A DNA stretch of 64,000 nucleotides from Prorocentrum cordatum (Eukaryota; Sar; Dinophyceae; Prorocentrales; Prorocentraceae): positions 250,001-314,000 of the forward strand of contig CAUYUJ010015294.1 in NCBI GenBank assembly GCA_963575745.1. The letters run 5' to 3'. Of this stretch, positions 21,180 to 29,720 are shown one piece after another (the stretch's first letter is position 1; each line of letters starts with the position of its first letter). Below the pieces are notes generated by a model. The model was not told where the DNA came from. It saw nothing but the letters and a program-made list of their open reading frames with translations, and made no database searches. A program made the translations under genes and the position numbers.

Positions 21180-21463
21180 ATTGCTGTTGGGGTATGTCCT
21201 CCATGGGTCGCATGTGATGCACGGGAAGGCCTGGCAATCCGGCGTGTAGATCTGGGAAAACGCGGCCCCTCGGGTCGCGTACAAATAGAGTGACCTTCCA
21301 GCAGTGCGCGGCATAGGTCTCGGCTGCAAGTCTGGCGGATACTGCTGTGCTGCTGGGTGAACCATCCATTGCTGGCTGGGTGCAGGCCTGGGTTTCGGCG
21401 CTGCAGTCGACCCGCTGACTTAAGGAACGCCACATAAGAAACGAAACCTCTCTTTGGCACCAA
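21045..21463 (-). CDS. Possible exon(s) with polyN/polyQ tract, unknown
   Basis: A (TTG)n tract at 21,131-21,180 gives an Asn run in one minus-strand frame (preceded by FPCITCDPWRTYPN) and a Gln end in another (VHHMRPMEDIPQQQ). Both frames have balanced composition upstream of the run, so one may be a genuine exon. A further protein-like minus-strand stretch lies at 21,868-22,161 (LMTDYETIALVRRAAMSQALA). No family recognised; splice sites not determined. Confidence 0.22.
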
Positions 21464-22118
21464 GAGCGCCTGTGTGCACGAGGAGGGCTAGAATAATAAC
21501 CATGGAATGACCTAAAGAATAGCGAGCCTCTTTCGAAACCAAACCGGTGCTTACTTCAGCGACTTGACTGCAGGGCTATGGCGATCGTGGAGATGGACTT
21601 ATTAGAGTTGGAATGTCTGGGGCCACCGCTCCTCTGGTGCTGGGTGCACGTGCGTGTGCGCTTGCGCTCTGCAGGGCCAATTCTTTGCCAACCTGATATC
21701 GGGGGGGACTAAGGGGCAGGATAGCACAGGGCAGGGTAGAGAATCAACTCATCTATCTGGTTCTTCTGGCTCCTCCTGGCGCCAGCAGGCGCCCGTGTAT
21801 CGAGGAATGGGCCCGGCGGCGGGGCGGAAACCAGCTGCATGCACTCGACTTCGTACCCCTCCCTTCCCTATCCTATCCTGTCGTCCCGCCAGATGGTAGC
21901 TGCGTGAGCCTTGCAGGTTTCAGCTTGTCTTTGTTCTTCAGGTCTTGGTTCATCTCGCACGCCTCTTTCGCCCATGCAAGCAAGGGCCTGGCTCATCGCT
22001 GCTCTACGGACCAGGGCGATGGTCTCGTAGTCAGTCATGAGGACGCGACAACATTTGCCGAAGATGAGGGTGGTGGCGGGTGGCTGCCATGGCGCAATGC
22101 CCTTGGCGGGGCGCTGCG

Positions 22119-22800
22119 TCACCGTGACATGTGCGCGTTGATCGAGTCGTCGATGCTCCACGTGATCGTGGTCATCCCATTACTGTTATTGGTCTCTCTG
22201 GCGACGTCGTAATCTTGTGCGACTGGTCTGGTGTGTCGTAGCCCTCCACATTCGGCTGGCCGCGATGTCTTGTTGCCTGCTCTGGAGGTCAGCTTGCCTT
22301 CCGTCGGTGGCTCCAGGCCGAAGTGCGGTCGCAAGGAGGCCGTGTAAGTGTCCACTTGGTGAATCCCGCCCTGAAAACACTGGGCAGGCGGTACCTGGTC
22401 GCCAAATCGGTCTCCTTCCTGGGTGTCGAACCCCCCGATGGTTCGAACCGCGATGTGGTGATGGTCCCCGCTGACGGTGCATACATCCGTGGTCGGGTGC
22501 ATGGCCTTTCCGACCATGGTCTCGACGACGTCACACACGCACACACACGCACACACATATATATGTATATGTATATTTATATATATATATATATATGTAT
22601 ATATATAGATGCACGTGTTACAAGCTTTTGACGGGGTGAGGACATTGTAGTCGGGTGCGGTGCCGAGGTGCACGAAGTCCACGCGTGTGCAGGGGGCGAT
22701 GTCCAGTAACTTGATGTGTACTGTCTTGCCATCGCTCGGACGTCCATTCCTCGCGCATTTTTCGATTCCGTGCGCGCTTTTTTTGCTAGATGATCCAGGA
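22119..22800 (-). other. Minus-strand coding-like segments around a TA microsatellite
   Basis: The minus strand is open across 22,119-22,931. GKTVHIKLLDIAPCTRVDF (about 22,665-22,725) and GGFDTQEGDRFGDQVPPAQ (about 22,370-22,440) are protein-like, separated by the (TA)n/(CA)n tract at 22,533-22,608. They could be exons of an unrecognised gene or a decayed element. The EF-hand retrogene inserted just to the right. Confidence 0.2.
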
Positions 22801-22841
22801 TGCTCCTCGATGGTCCTCGCCGAGAAAAAATGCACACGTCC

Positions 22842-22862
22842 GAGCGATGCCAAACCAATACT
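22842..22862 (-). repeat. Target-site duplication, 3' side of retrogene
   Basis: GAGCGATGCCAAACCAATAC plus T (21 bp, plus-strand reading) is identical to 23,534-23,554. Together they bracket the retrogene exactly from its A-rich tail to the first bases of its spliced leader. Confidence 0.92.
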
Positions 22863-22878
22863 TTTCTTTTTTCTTTTC
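22862..22878 (-). other. A-rich tail of retrogene
   Basis: The plus strand reads TTTTCTTTTTTCTTTTC, i.e. an A-rich run with G interruptions at the 3' end of the minus-strand unit, directly joined to the duplication. It is read as the remnant of the mRNA poly(A). Confidence 0.8.
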
Positions 22879-22958
22879 ATCAGGGCAAGGATAAGGATGA
22901 GGCAGTCCAGGCGGGACCAATGAGTCGGCAAAGGGGTCGCCGACTGGCCCGTCGCCCC

Positions 22959-23450
22959 TCAGTTCTTAGGGTCGCGATCGAACATCGCATCTACAAGGTC
23001 TTCGTACTTGATAATGCCTGCCTTCTCTTTGTCCGCCCAGTCGATGAACTGGTCCGCTTCCTCGTCCTCCAGGGGATCGCCGAGGCACTGCATCATATAC
23101 CGCAGCTGCGGCACGGAGATCATGCCAGTACCGTCCTTGTCGAAGGTCTTGAAGGCCTCGATGAGCTCCTCGGGGCGCACTGGGTCCTTGGTATACCGCG
23201 GCTCCTCCGAGTCGTAGATCTTCATGAAGAGGTCCAGTGTGAAGTATCCATTGTCTGTCTTGTTGTCCTCGTAGATCCTCTCGATGTCTGCCTTCGTGGG
23301 GTTCTGACCTATCGAGCGCCAGAGGTACTTGAAGTCCGGCTGCCACGAGATCATGTTGTGGCCCTCGCGATCCCATATCTGGAACGCCTCTTCCAGTCTC
23401 GCAATCTCGTTGGAAGTCATGCCCTCACGTGCGTCGTCTCCCTCCGCCAT
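22959..23450 (-). CDS. EF-hand protein, calmodulin superfamily
   Basis: An intact 163-codon ORF with ATG at 23,450 and stop at 22,959. Four EF-hand-like units are visible with loops starting near D27, D62, D104 and D140, the spacing of a calmodulin/troponin C/light-chain fold. Only loop 3 (DKDGTGMISVPQ, 104-115) is near canonical, and it has Gln at position 12 instead of Glu. Loops 1, 2 and 4 lack several ligands, so Ca2+ binding is probably weak and the protein may act as a light chain or constitutive adaptor. No signal peptide or membrane segment. The start follows a short 5' UTR behind the SL. As a retrogene it brought no promoter of its own, so expression depends on the insertion site. 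Exact subfamily not determined. Confidence 0.88.
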   Translation of the reverse strand: MAEGDDAREGMTSNEIARLEEAFQIWDREGHNMISWQPDFKYLWRSIGQNPTKADIERIYEDNKTDNGYFTLDLFMKIYDSEEPRYTKDPVRPEELIEAFKTFDKDGTGMISVPQLRYMMQCLGDPLEDEEADQFIDWADKEKAGIIKYEDLVDAMFDRDPKN

Positions 23451-23498
23451 CTCCTGGCGGTCCTGACCCCGTCCAGGGCTGCTGGGGGGGCAAACGGG

Positions 23499-23513
23499 CT
23501 TGAGCCTAAACGG
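23499..23513 (-). other. Relic spliced leader (15 nt, second layer)
   Basis: On the minus strand CCGTTTAGGCTCAAG follows the complete SL directly. It matches SL nucleotides 8-22 (CCATTTTGGCTCAAG) with two changes. Trans-splicing to the AG inside an older SL (CCGTAG|CC...) would leave exactly this 15-nt remainder. A still weaker CCCGTTTGCCC next to it might be a third layer, but I would not insist. Confidence 0.8.
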
Positions 23514-23535
23514 CTTGAGCCAAAATGGCTACGGA
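23514..23535 (-). other. Complete dinoflagellate spliced leader (22 nt)
   Basis: The reverse complement of 23,514-23,535 starts TCCGTAGCCATTTTGG and ends CTCAAG, matching the dinoflagellate SL consensus (D = T) at all 22 positions. It is not an SL RNA gene: the donor GT and the rest of the SL RNA do not follow. It lies where an mRNA cap-proximal leader would be copied, abutting the target-site duplication. Confidence 0.95.
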
Positions 23536-23554
23536 GCGATGCCAAACCAATACT
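23534..23554 (-). repeat. Target-site duplication, 5' side of retrogene
   Basis: Identical 21-bp partner of 22,842-22,862. Its first two bases overlap the end of the SL, so the junction is ambiguous by 2 nt, giving 19-21 bp of true duplication. Confidence 0.92.
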
Positions 23555-24300
23555 GGTGGGCCATATTCTGCCAGCGAACGGTTTCTGTTGTCTGTGCCCT
23601 CCGTGTCCAACTCAGTCGTTGTGGGCGTCGTGCTCGTCTTTGTATTTGATGGCGTGCTGGCAGTGGAGTATCTTCTGGGGCTTGACAACCAGTGGATGGT
23701 CCAGGAAGAGGCTGTTCCCGCGGTGGTAGCAGAAAAAGAGTCTGAGGGGTCATTCCGTCTTTTCGTTTACTGAAGCCTGCCGCATGAGGTCGGCTGCTGG
23801 TATGTACGCGAATGTCGTGTGATGTTCTTGCAACGTCTCGGAGTATTTGTCAATCGTCTTGGAGGCGAGGTAAACCTGTCCCCAGTAGATGGCTATGTAG
23901 GTGTATTGGTAGACAATTGGCGCGGTGCGACGTGTGACTGAGAGTCCCTCTGCGTGATCCCTCTGCTGTTGGTACTTCCAGCCGTTCACCCCCGCTTGGC
24001 GTGTAGATGAGGGCGAAGTGGGTGTCGCCGCAGTTGTTGTAGTATCCAATGCTGCATGTCCTTAGTGGAGTCGGCCTCGGGAATGACCCCGTCTTGGCGC
24101 ACTTCCTGATCTTTGTGGGCTGCCAATGTCGCTGGTCCTGCTGCGCTCAACCTGCAAAGTGATGTTGTCCTTGTACGCGGTATGTACGATTGAAATCGTA
24201 TTCGACGCCACTCCAAACTTGGGTGTGGTCTAATTCTGACGCCGTCCAATAGCTATATGCATCGGAGTCGACTTCCATGCCATCTTTTGTCCGATGCCAA
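23555..24300 (-). other. Coding-like minus-strand DNA at the retrogene target
   Basis: Minus-strand stretches look like protein: YWTASELDHTQVWSGVEYDF around 24,240-24,180 and YQYTYIAIYWGQVYLASKTI around 23,915-23,855, in different frames. They may be exons or a decayed ORF into which the EF-hand mRNA inserted. Family not recognised. Confidence 0.22.
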
Positions 24301-24343
24301 TAGGTCGCTCCAACTCCTGCGTCAGAAATCTCGGCCCCCCGTC

Positions 24344-24369
24344 AGCCGAAACACCCGGGTGTTTCGGCT
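24344..24369. other. Perfect 26-bp palindrome
   Basis: AGCCGAAACACCC followed by GGGTGTTTCGGCT is its own reverse complement with no loop. A second palindrome, TCTAGGATCCTAGA, lies 16 bp away (24,386-24,399). Confidence 0.9.
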
Positions 24370-24414
24370 CACCAGTTCCTGGGCATCTAGGATCCTAGAC
24401 AAAAGGGCCACGGA

Positions 24415-24655
24415 CCCTCCTCCTCATCCTCCTCCTCCTCTACTTCCTCTTCCTCCTCCTCCTCCTCCTCCTCCTCCTCCTCCTCTCTCTTCCTCCTCTC
24501 TCTTCCTCATCCTCCTCTTTCACTCCTATGCCTCCTACTCTTCCCCCTTCCGACCCTTCCTCCTTCATCCCTTCCTCCTGTTCCTCCTTGTCCTCCTCCT
24601 TCTCCTCCTCGTCATCCCGCCCCTCCCTCCTCCCTAATGCTCCCTAGTGCTCCCT
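24415..24655. repeat. TCC/CTT pyrimidine-rich tract
   Basis: (TCC)n with CTT/CCT interruptions on the plus strand; no gene. Confidence 0.88.
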
Positions 24656-24889
24656 CCTCTTCCTCGTCGTCCCTGGAGACACCCTGAGCGCAAACGCAAC
24701 GTCTGCGCCGATGCACAGCGGTGGGTAGCGTTGCCCTTTGATGGGGCCCTACCACCTTCGCCCCCACGTGTGCCAGCACACCCGAGAAGCACACAACCAC
24801 ATATTGCAATCTCACTGCTTGTGGAAAGCCTCGCCAGCGCGCAATTACTATCCACCGCAGCCCTGAACATGTTTCGGTGTTGGCCCTGT

Positions 24890-25165
24890 AGCTCGTGCGC
24901 GTTCCGTTCGCACCACGGGCCAAATGAAGGCCTCGCCAACGCGCATAACCGCCGCAATGCGGCACGTGTGCCGAAATGAGGTAGGTGACCATATGTACCC
25001 TGTCGCTGGGGCCTGCGGCGGAACTCCCTAGGGGGGCACGAAACGTGAGGGGTCTGCCCAAATAGGGCGGATAATGATGCAAACCCTGCAACTGGTGCCT
25101 TCGGCAGAACTCTCCAGGGGGCCACGAAACGTGTGAATGGTCTGCCGAAATGGGCCGGGTAAATA
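24890..25165. repeat. Diverged copies of the 89-bp satellite family
   Basis: Two to three degenerate units (GGCCACGAAACGTGTGAATGG, GCCTTCGGCAGAACTCTCC, TGCCGAAATGGG) resembling the array at 44,021-44,470. From 25,170 to about 26,060 I find only GC-rich sequence and a CTG/CTC-rich tract (25,745-25,910). Confidence 0.6.
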
Positions 25166-26064
25166 ACCATGCGAACCTGGCCGCTGATATGCGGAAGGCA
25201 GAGCAAGGGGAGGAGGAGGGAGGAGGGGAAGGAGGAATGAATGAGACGCGCGATGAGGACCCAACACACAAGCTAATTCGGAACATATCTGAATCACAAT
25301 GGCATGCCGACCTTACGCCGTGGCTTACGCAAACCGCTCCACGCGGCCACCGTGTGGAGGCGAGGGCGCGCGCGAACGGCCTCGCGCGGGCGGCGTACGC
25401 ACGAGTGTCCGCGCTGGGGAGCCAAGTAGTTTACGTCGCTCGATTGCACTCGTCCTGTTCTGGTCGGTGGGTGCAAGGTCTTTGCCGCGCGAGGGGATCT
25501 GGAAAATCCATGGAGCGTGCGGGAAAATTCAAGTAACGTCCGGGGATCATCGAGGGCATACGTCAAGGAAGGCCATTCCAACCGACCATTCTGAATCCTT
25601 ATCAGGCCCCCCCCTCCCGCCGCCTCGCTCAGGCGCTCCAGGTGCAGGATCTCGTGCGGGCGAAGAAGCGGGCGCGTCGCGGGCGAGAGCAGTCAGGACA
25701 GCAGTCGCGCGCGCACGCGCTCAGCGGAGACCGCGGGAAACATGCTGGCGCCTGCTCCTCCTGCTCATCGTCAAGTCCTCCCTGCTGCTCCTGCTCCTGC
25801 TGATCCTGCTGCTGCTGCTCCTCCTTCTGCTCGTGCCCCTCCCGCGTCTGCTCTCCTTCCGTTCCCCCTTCTGCCCTCCACCTCTCGCTGCTGCTGCTGC
25901 ACCTCGTCCCCGCCTTCCGTGGGCTGCTACACGCTCTCACCCAGCCACCTCCACGTGACCCCGAGGTGTCCTGTTGAGTAGGAGGGGGAGGAGAGAAAGG
26001 GCAGGGGGAGGGGCATGATGACGGGCATGCTGGTAGGAGGGGGCTGGAGCGCCTCCCCCATCAC

Positions 26065-26158
26065 TCACTCACTCACTCTCTCTCTCTCTCTCCCTCTATC
26101 TCTTTCACGCTCTCCCTCTCTCTCTCTCTCCCTCTCTCTCTCTCTCCCTCCTCCCCTC
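26065..26158. repeat. CT dinucleotide tract
   Basis: (ACTC)n then (TC)n with CCC interruptions on the plus strand. Confidence 0.9.
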
Positions 26159-27351
26159 TACCCTGCGACCGCGGCCTCATCACCCGCCCCCGTCAGGTCG
26201 GATGGCCTCATAGACCGGGCGTGACAGGACCAGGCGGGAAGTACCTCTCCCTCCATCCACCCTTCCTCCTCCCCGGACGTCTCTCGGCCCCTGAAGGCTC
26301 CCGGAAGCTTCTGAGAGCCTCCCAGAAGCCCAGAAGGGGGCAGAAGAAGTCCGAGCACCTCGAACCTCGATCCTCGACTCCCTCTCCTTCCCCTGGTCTC
26401 TGTTTTTCGCTCCACCGAAGTGGGGGGCAAAGATAGGGGGGAATGGCACAGGGGGGGATGCATCGACCTGGAATTGGCGACACATCGCCGATAGATCGGC
26501 GATATGCCCCCGAGAGTGCATCTGCGCCTTCCTGGGCAGGTTGGAGCCATCGGGCCCCTGTCGGCGATCAATGGGCGACTGGGGGTCGATGCACCCCCCC
26601 CTATGCCTGCCCCCCCCCCCCCTATCGCTGCCCCTGACGAAGGCCCGCTTCTGAGGTGTGTACGTCGACGAGCGGCCACAGCGCCGAGCCACGCAGCGCA
26701 TCTCTGGTGGTGCTGCTCCTCGCGCTCCACCTCCTCGTGCTGCCGCTGCCGCTGCTCCTCTGTGCTCTCTTTGTGCTCCTCCTGCTGGCTCCCCTTCCCG
26801 TTGCTTCGCAGCCGCTCCGATTCCACCTCCGGGTTCCTCCTCCTGCTGCTCCTGCTCCTCCTCGGGGAGGGGGGAAGGGGGGCAGAAGGAGAGTGAGGGA
26901 GGAACGGAAGGCGCAAAGGATGTGGAGGAAGGAGCGGGGGGAGGAGGGGGACGCGGAACGGGAACATCAACTTCTCACTCACCTGAATGTGCTGGACCCT
27001 GCAAATGGGCGACGCTGGTGCTTCTGGGGGCAATCGCGGATCAGATCTCCACCAGCCATCCACGACCGAACTCATTGCTGAGGATCCTTCACGGTCCTCC
27101 TTCTGCTCCTGCTTCCCGTCCTCCTCCCCTCCCTGCTGCTGCTCCTCCTCGTTGCATTCCGCCTCCCCCCCGTCCTCCTCCGAGACCATAAAATGCCAGA
27201 GCTTCGGACGAGGCAATCCGATCCTCGTAGAAAGCGAGCGGAAATGCTGCCAATAAGGCCGAGGCTTCTCGGAACAACCCGTAAGCCGAACGGGATGCAT
27301 CATGCAAACACCCTCCTCTTCCTCCTCGAACTCATGAGTAAGAACGGACAC
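26158..27351 (-). CDS. Minus-strand ORF, low confidence
   Basis: A 397-codon open frame. The first ~75 residues have balanced composition (RPYWQHFRSLSTRIGLPRP) followed by a Glu/Gln-rich acidic stretch. Beyond about residue 150 it becomes Pro/Arg/Ser low complexity and runs through the foldback element at 26,451-26,600. At most the N-terminal ~110 codons (27,351-27,020) may be a real exon. No family recognised. Confidence 0.18.
   Translation of the reverse strand: MSVLTHEFEEEEEGVCMMHPVRLTGCSEKPRPYWQHFRSLSTRIGLPRPKLWHFMVSEEDGGEAECNEEEQQQGGEEDGKQEQKEDREGSSAMSSVVDGWWRSDPRLPPEAPASPICRVQHIQVSEKLMFPFRVPLLPPLLPPHPLRLPFLPHSPSAPLPPSPRRSRSSRRRNPEVESERLRSNGKGSQQEEHKESTEEQRQRQHEEVEREEQHHQRCAAWLGAVAARRRTHLRSGPSSGAAIGGGGAGIGGGASTPSRPLIADRGPMAPTCPGRRRCTLGGISPIYRRCVANSRSMHPPLCHSPLSLPPTSVERKTETRGRRGSRGSRFEVLGLLLPPSGLLGGSQKLPGAFRGRETSGEEEGWMEGEVLPAWSCHARSMRPSDLTGAGDEAAVAG
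26451..26600. mobile_element. MITE-like foldback element
   Basis: 150 bp bounded by inverted repeats: GGGGGGGATGCATCGACC on the left, and GGTCGATGCACCCCCCC on the right, which is the reverse complement of the left end minus one A (17 of 17). Inside are further short self-complementary stretches (TCGCCGATAGATCGGCGA). The left-end sequence and interior recur at 63,610-63,690. No coding capacity; no flanking duplication was obvious by eye. Confidence 0.6.
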
Positions 27352-27439
27352 GATGAGAAGGAAGCGAAGGAGATGGATGAGAAGGAGAAAGACAACTAAT
27401 TATCTGGTGGTGGGGGATATGCAGAAAATGAACAATCGG

Positions 27440-28245
27440 ACTACTAACATGACCTGGCGACCCCGTACGGCATGGTACATTCTACGCCTCAGAAACCCAA
27501 ATGTGACGACGTTTGCAAGATTCGGATGACCCGCTCGGGTTGCTGTCATGATCTGGCGGCCCCATAAGGAGGAGGCTCCCGCCTGAGACTTCCTCCAGAT
27601 ACACGCCTCAGGAGCTCAAACGCGATGATAATTACAAGCTTTGGATGACCCGCTCGGTTTACTCACATGATCTGGCGGCCCCATAGGGAGGAAGCTCCCA
27701 CCTGAGACATCCTCATCATTCACTCAGAGACGAGGCTCCCGCTCAAGACTTCGTCAAGATCCACACCTTAAGAACCCAACACTTACGACAAATACAGCAC
27801 TTTGATGACCCGCTCGGATCACTAACATGTTCTGGTTGCCCCATAGGGAGATGGTTCCCGCTTGAGACCTCCTCATAATTCACTCACAGACGAGGCTCCC
27901 GCTCAAGACTTTCTCCAACTCCACGCCTGAGGAGCCCCAAACTCACGACAATTGCACGATTTGAATGGTCCGCTAGGATTGCTGACATGGTCTGGCGACC
28001 CCATCGGGAAGGGGCTCCCGCCTGAGACTTCCTCACGCTTTCATCACACACGAAGCTCCCGCTCCAGACTTCCTCAAGACCCACGCCTCAGGAACCCAAG
28101 AACGACGACACTTACAGGATTTGGATGACCCGCTCGGATTGCTAACATGATCTGGCGGCCCTATCAGGAGAAGGTTCCCGCCCGAGACTCCCGCATACTT
28201 CAGTCACAGGCGAGGCCCCCACTCGAAACTTTCTAACGATGCATG
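27440..28245. repeat. ~160-bp tandem satellite
   Basis: A unit marked by GATGACCCGCTCGG ... CATGATCTGGCGGCCCC ... GAGGCTCCCGCTCAAGACTT repeats with starts near 27,525, 27,644, 27,804, 27,963 and 28,124. Spacing is about 160 bp after a shortened first unit (119 bp). Units differ from each other by many substitutions. No ORF of note. Confidence 0.88.
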
Positions 28246-28279
28246 CGTGAGTATGTGAGCGTGAGTGAGTGTGGGATGC

Positions 28280-28608
28280 TGCTGATGATGGGATGGTGAT
28301 AAGGATGGTGATGATGGCGATGATGAGATGATGGTAATGCTGATCATGGTGTGATTAATAATGACGATGCTGATGATGATGTCGATGCCGATGAGAGTGT
28401 GGGTGATTGTGTAGAGTGATGATGATAATGCCGATGGTGATAAGGATAACGATGATTATGCTGCTGATGATGACTATGATTATGATTATGGTGGTGATGA
28501 TGATACTGAGAATGATACTGATAATGATAATGATGAGGCTGCTGCTGCTGCTGCTGCTCCTGCTCCTGCTGCTGCTGCTGATGCTGATGCTGATGCTGAT
28601 GCTGATGC

Positions 28609-28661
<53 letters not shown>

Positions 28662-28663
28662 TG
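28280..28663. repeat. GAT/GCT trinucleotide tract
   Basis: (GAT)n with GGT/AAT interruptions, then (GCT)n, (GATGCT)n and a pure (GAT)n end at 28,604-28,661. Confidence 0.93.
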
Positions 28664-29329
28664 AGGGGTGTTCATGCGCGGAGGTGTCCAGAGAAAACAA
28701 GAGCCCCACTTAGGATGTGGGCAACACTGCAAGGTGCACGTAGCACCAACACGTGGATCTTGCGCGGACGCCCCGCGGCCACTTTACACTGGTTTTTGAC
28801 AAGGACGGCGGGGGTGCCGGCATATTGCCTGCTGTGCAATGCTAACACCCCCTACCCACTCCTTAATGCAAAGTGTACTTTGCACCTGCATCATGCGCCG
28901 ACGCCTCGCGATCACTCTGCATTCATTTTTGAGAGGGACGGCGGACGGCTGGCAAATCGCCTGCTGCGTACAAACCCACCATCCGCTTCAACAAACAATT
29001 TATCATTCCCTTTCCCAAGAAGGAGACATACTGCCGGCTGTGCGCAGGCTTACGATCCCGGTCGAAAGCATATGCAATGTGATTCTGGGTGCACACCCAC
29101 ACACAACACACAATGCTCGCAAACCCGTCGTCACTTTGCATTAGCTTTTGACAAGTATGGTGGGGCGGTCGACCTATTACCCAATGTGGCGCACCTGGTG
29201 CGCGTGGCGCACCTGGCACGTGCGGCGCACCTCGGGGGCATCGCGCACCTGGCTGGCGTCTGCCTTGGTTCCCGATGGTTGTCGATGGCGGCCCCTGCCT
29301 GTGCTGCGGCTCGGGTGCTACTTATGTAG
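28661..29329 (+). CDS. ORF with internal repeats, unknown
   Basis: A 222-codon frame. Three diverged ~110-170-bp units are visible (related TTTTTGACAAGGACGG / TTTTTGAGAGGGACGG / TTTTGACAAGTATGG cores near 28,793, 28,926 and 29,146). Near the end there is a fourfold 18-bp repeat (29,186-29,257) encoding AHL-containing hexapeptides. It could be a repeat-expanded host ORF or non-coding repeat DNA that happens to be open. No family recognised. Confidence 0.22.
29186..29257 (+). repeat. 18-bp tandem repeat x4
   Basis: Units GTGGCGCACCTGGTGCGC, GTGGCGCACCTGGCACGT, GCGGCGCACCTCGGGGGC and ATCGCGCACCTGGCTGGC are exactly in register and in frame with the surrounding open frame; substitutions mostly keep the central Ala-His-Leu. 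Confidence 0.8.
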
Positions 29330-29539
29330 TGGGAAGCGGGTGGGAGTGAACGACTCGGCTTGCGGCTTGGGGCTTGACCCCTCCCCCTGACACATTCCTT
29401 GAACCTGGACGTGGGGTTTCGCGACCGATTGGAACGGTCCAAAAGGCCTCTGCGAGAAAACAACACTCATTGAATTTCGTAAACAAGTTTTTGGCCCGTG
29501 TTGGCCTCCTGGGAGGGGGCCTACATGAGAACCTCACCT

Positions 29540-29720
29540 TCTATGGTCGAGCTCCTCCAAGATGGCCCCGAAATTGCGTGCAAGGCTCCCAAGAGTACCC
29601 CACGAGTACCTCAAGAGGGCCTCAAAAGGCACCAGGAAGCCCAAAGAAGCCGCGAAAAGGTCCCAAATATGTCGTCAAAAGACTCTGAATAAACTCCCCG
29701 AGGACCCCAAAACGTTCCAA
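29540..29720. repeat. CCAAGAGG-type array, short copy
   Basis: TCCAAGATGGCCCCG, GGCTCCCAAGAG, CCTCAAGAGGGCC and similar units, the same family as at 4.96, 10.08 and 54.4-56.7 kb. A run of more than 20 T follows at 29,877-29,899. 29,900-30,430 holds nothing I can assign. Confidence 0.65.

Larger units (their letters stand above)
22842..23554 (-). mobile_element. SL-bearing retrogene insertion (whole unit)
   Basis: Minus-strand order: 21-bp target-site duplication, full 22-nt SL, 15-nt relic SL, short 5' UTR, intact 163-codon ORF, ~80-bp 3' UTR, A-rich tail, second identical duplication. No intron is visible. This is the complete signature of a mature, trans-spliced, polyadenylated mRNA copied back into the genome by LINE-type target-primed reverse transcription. 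Perfect duplications and an intact ORF imply a recent event. Confidence 0.92.

Noticed and set aside
23514-23535. Genuine SL RNA gene
   Set aside because: The donor GT and the rest of an SL RNA do not follow; instead a relic SL, a 5' UTR and an ORF follow, bounded by target-site duplications.
22800-23729. Plus-strand 309-codon ORF opposite the EF-hand gene
   Set aside because: It is the antisense shadow of a gene with clear EF-hand spacing and an SL on the minus strand.
27440-28245. CRISPR-like array
   Set aside because: Repeats are long, diverged and contiguous, without unique spacers or conserved short repeats; a eukaryotic satellite fits.
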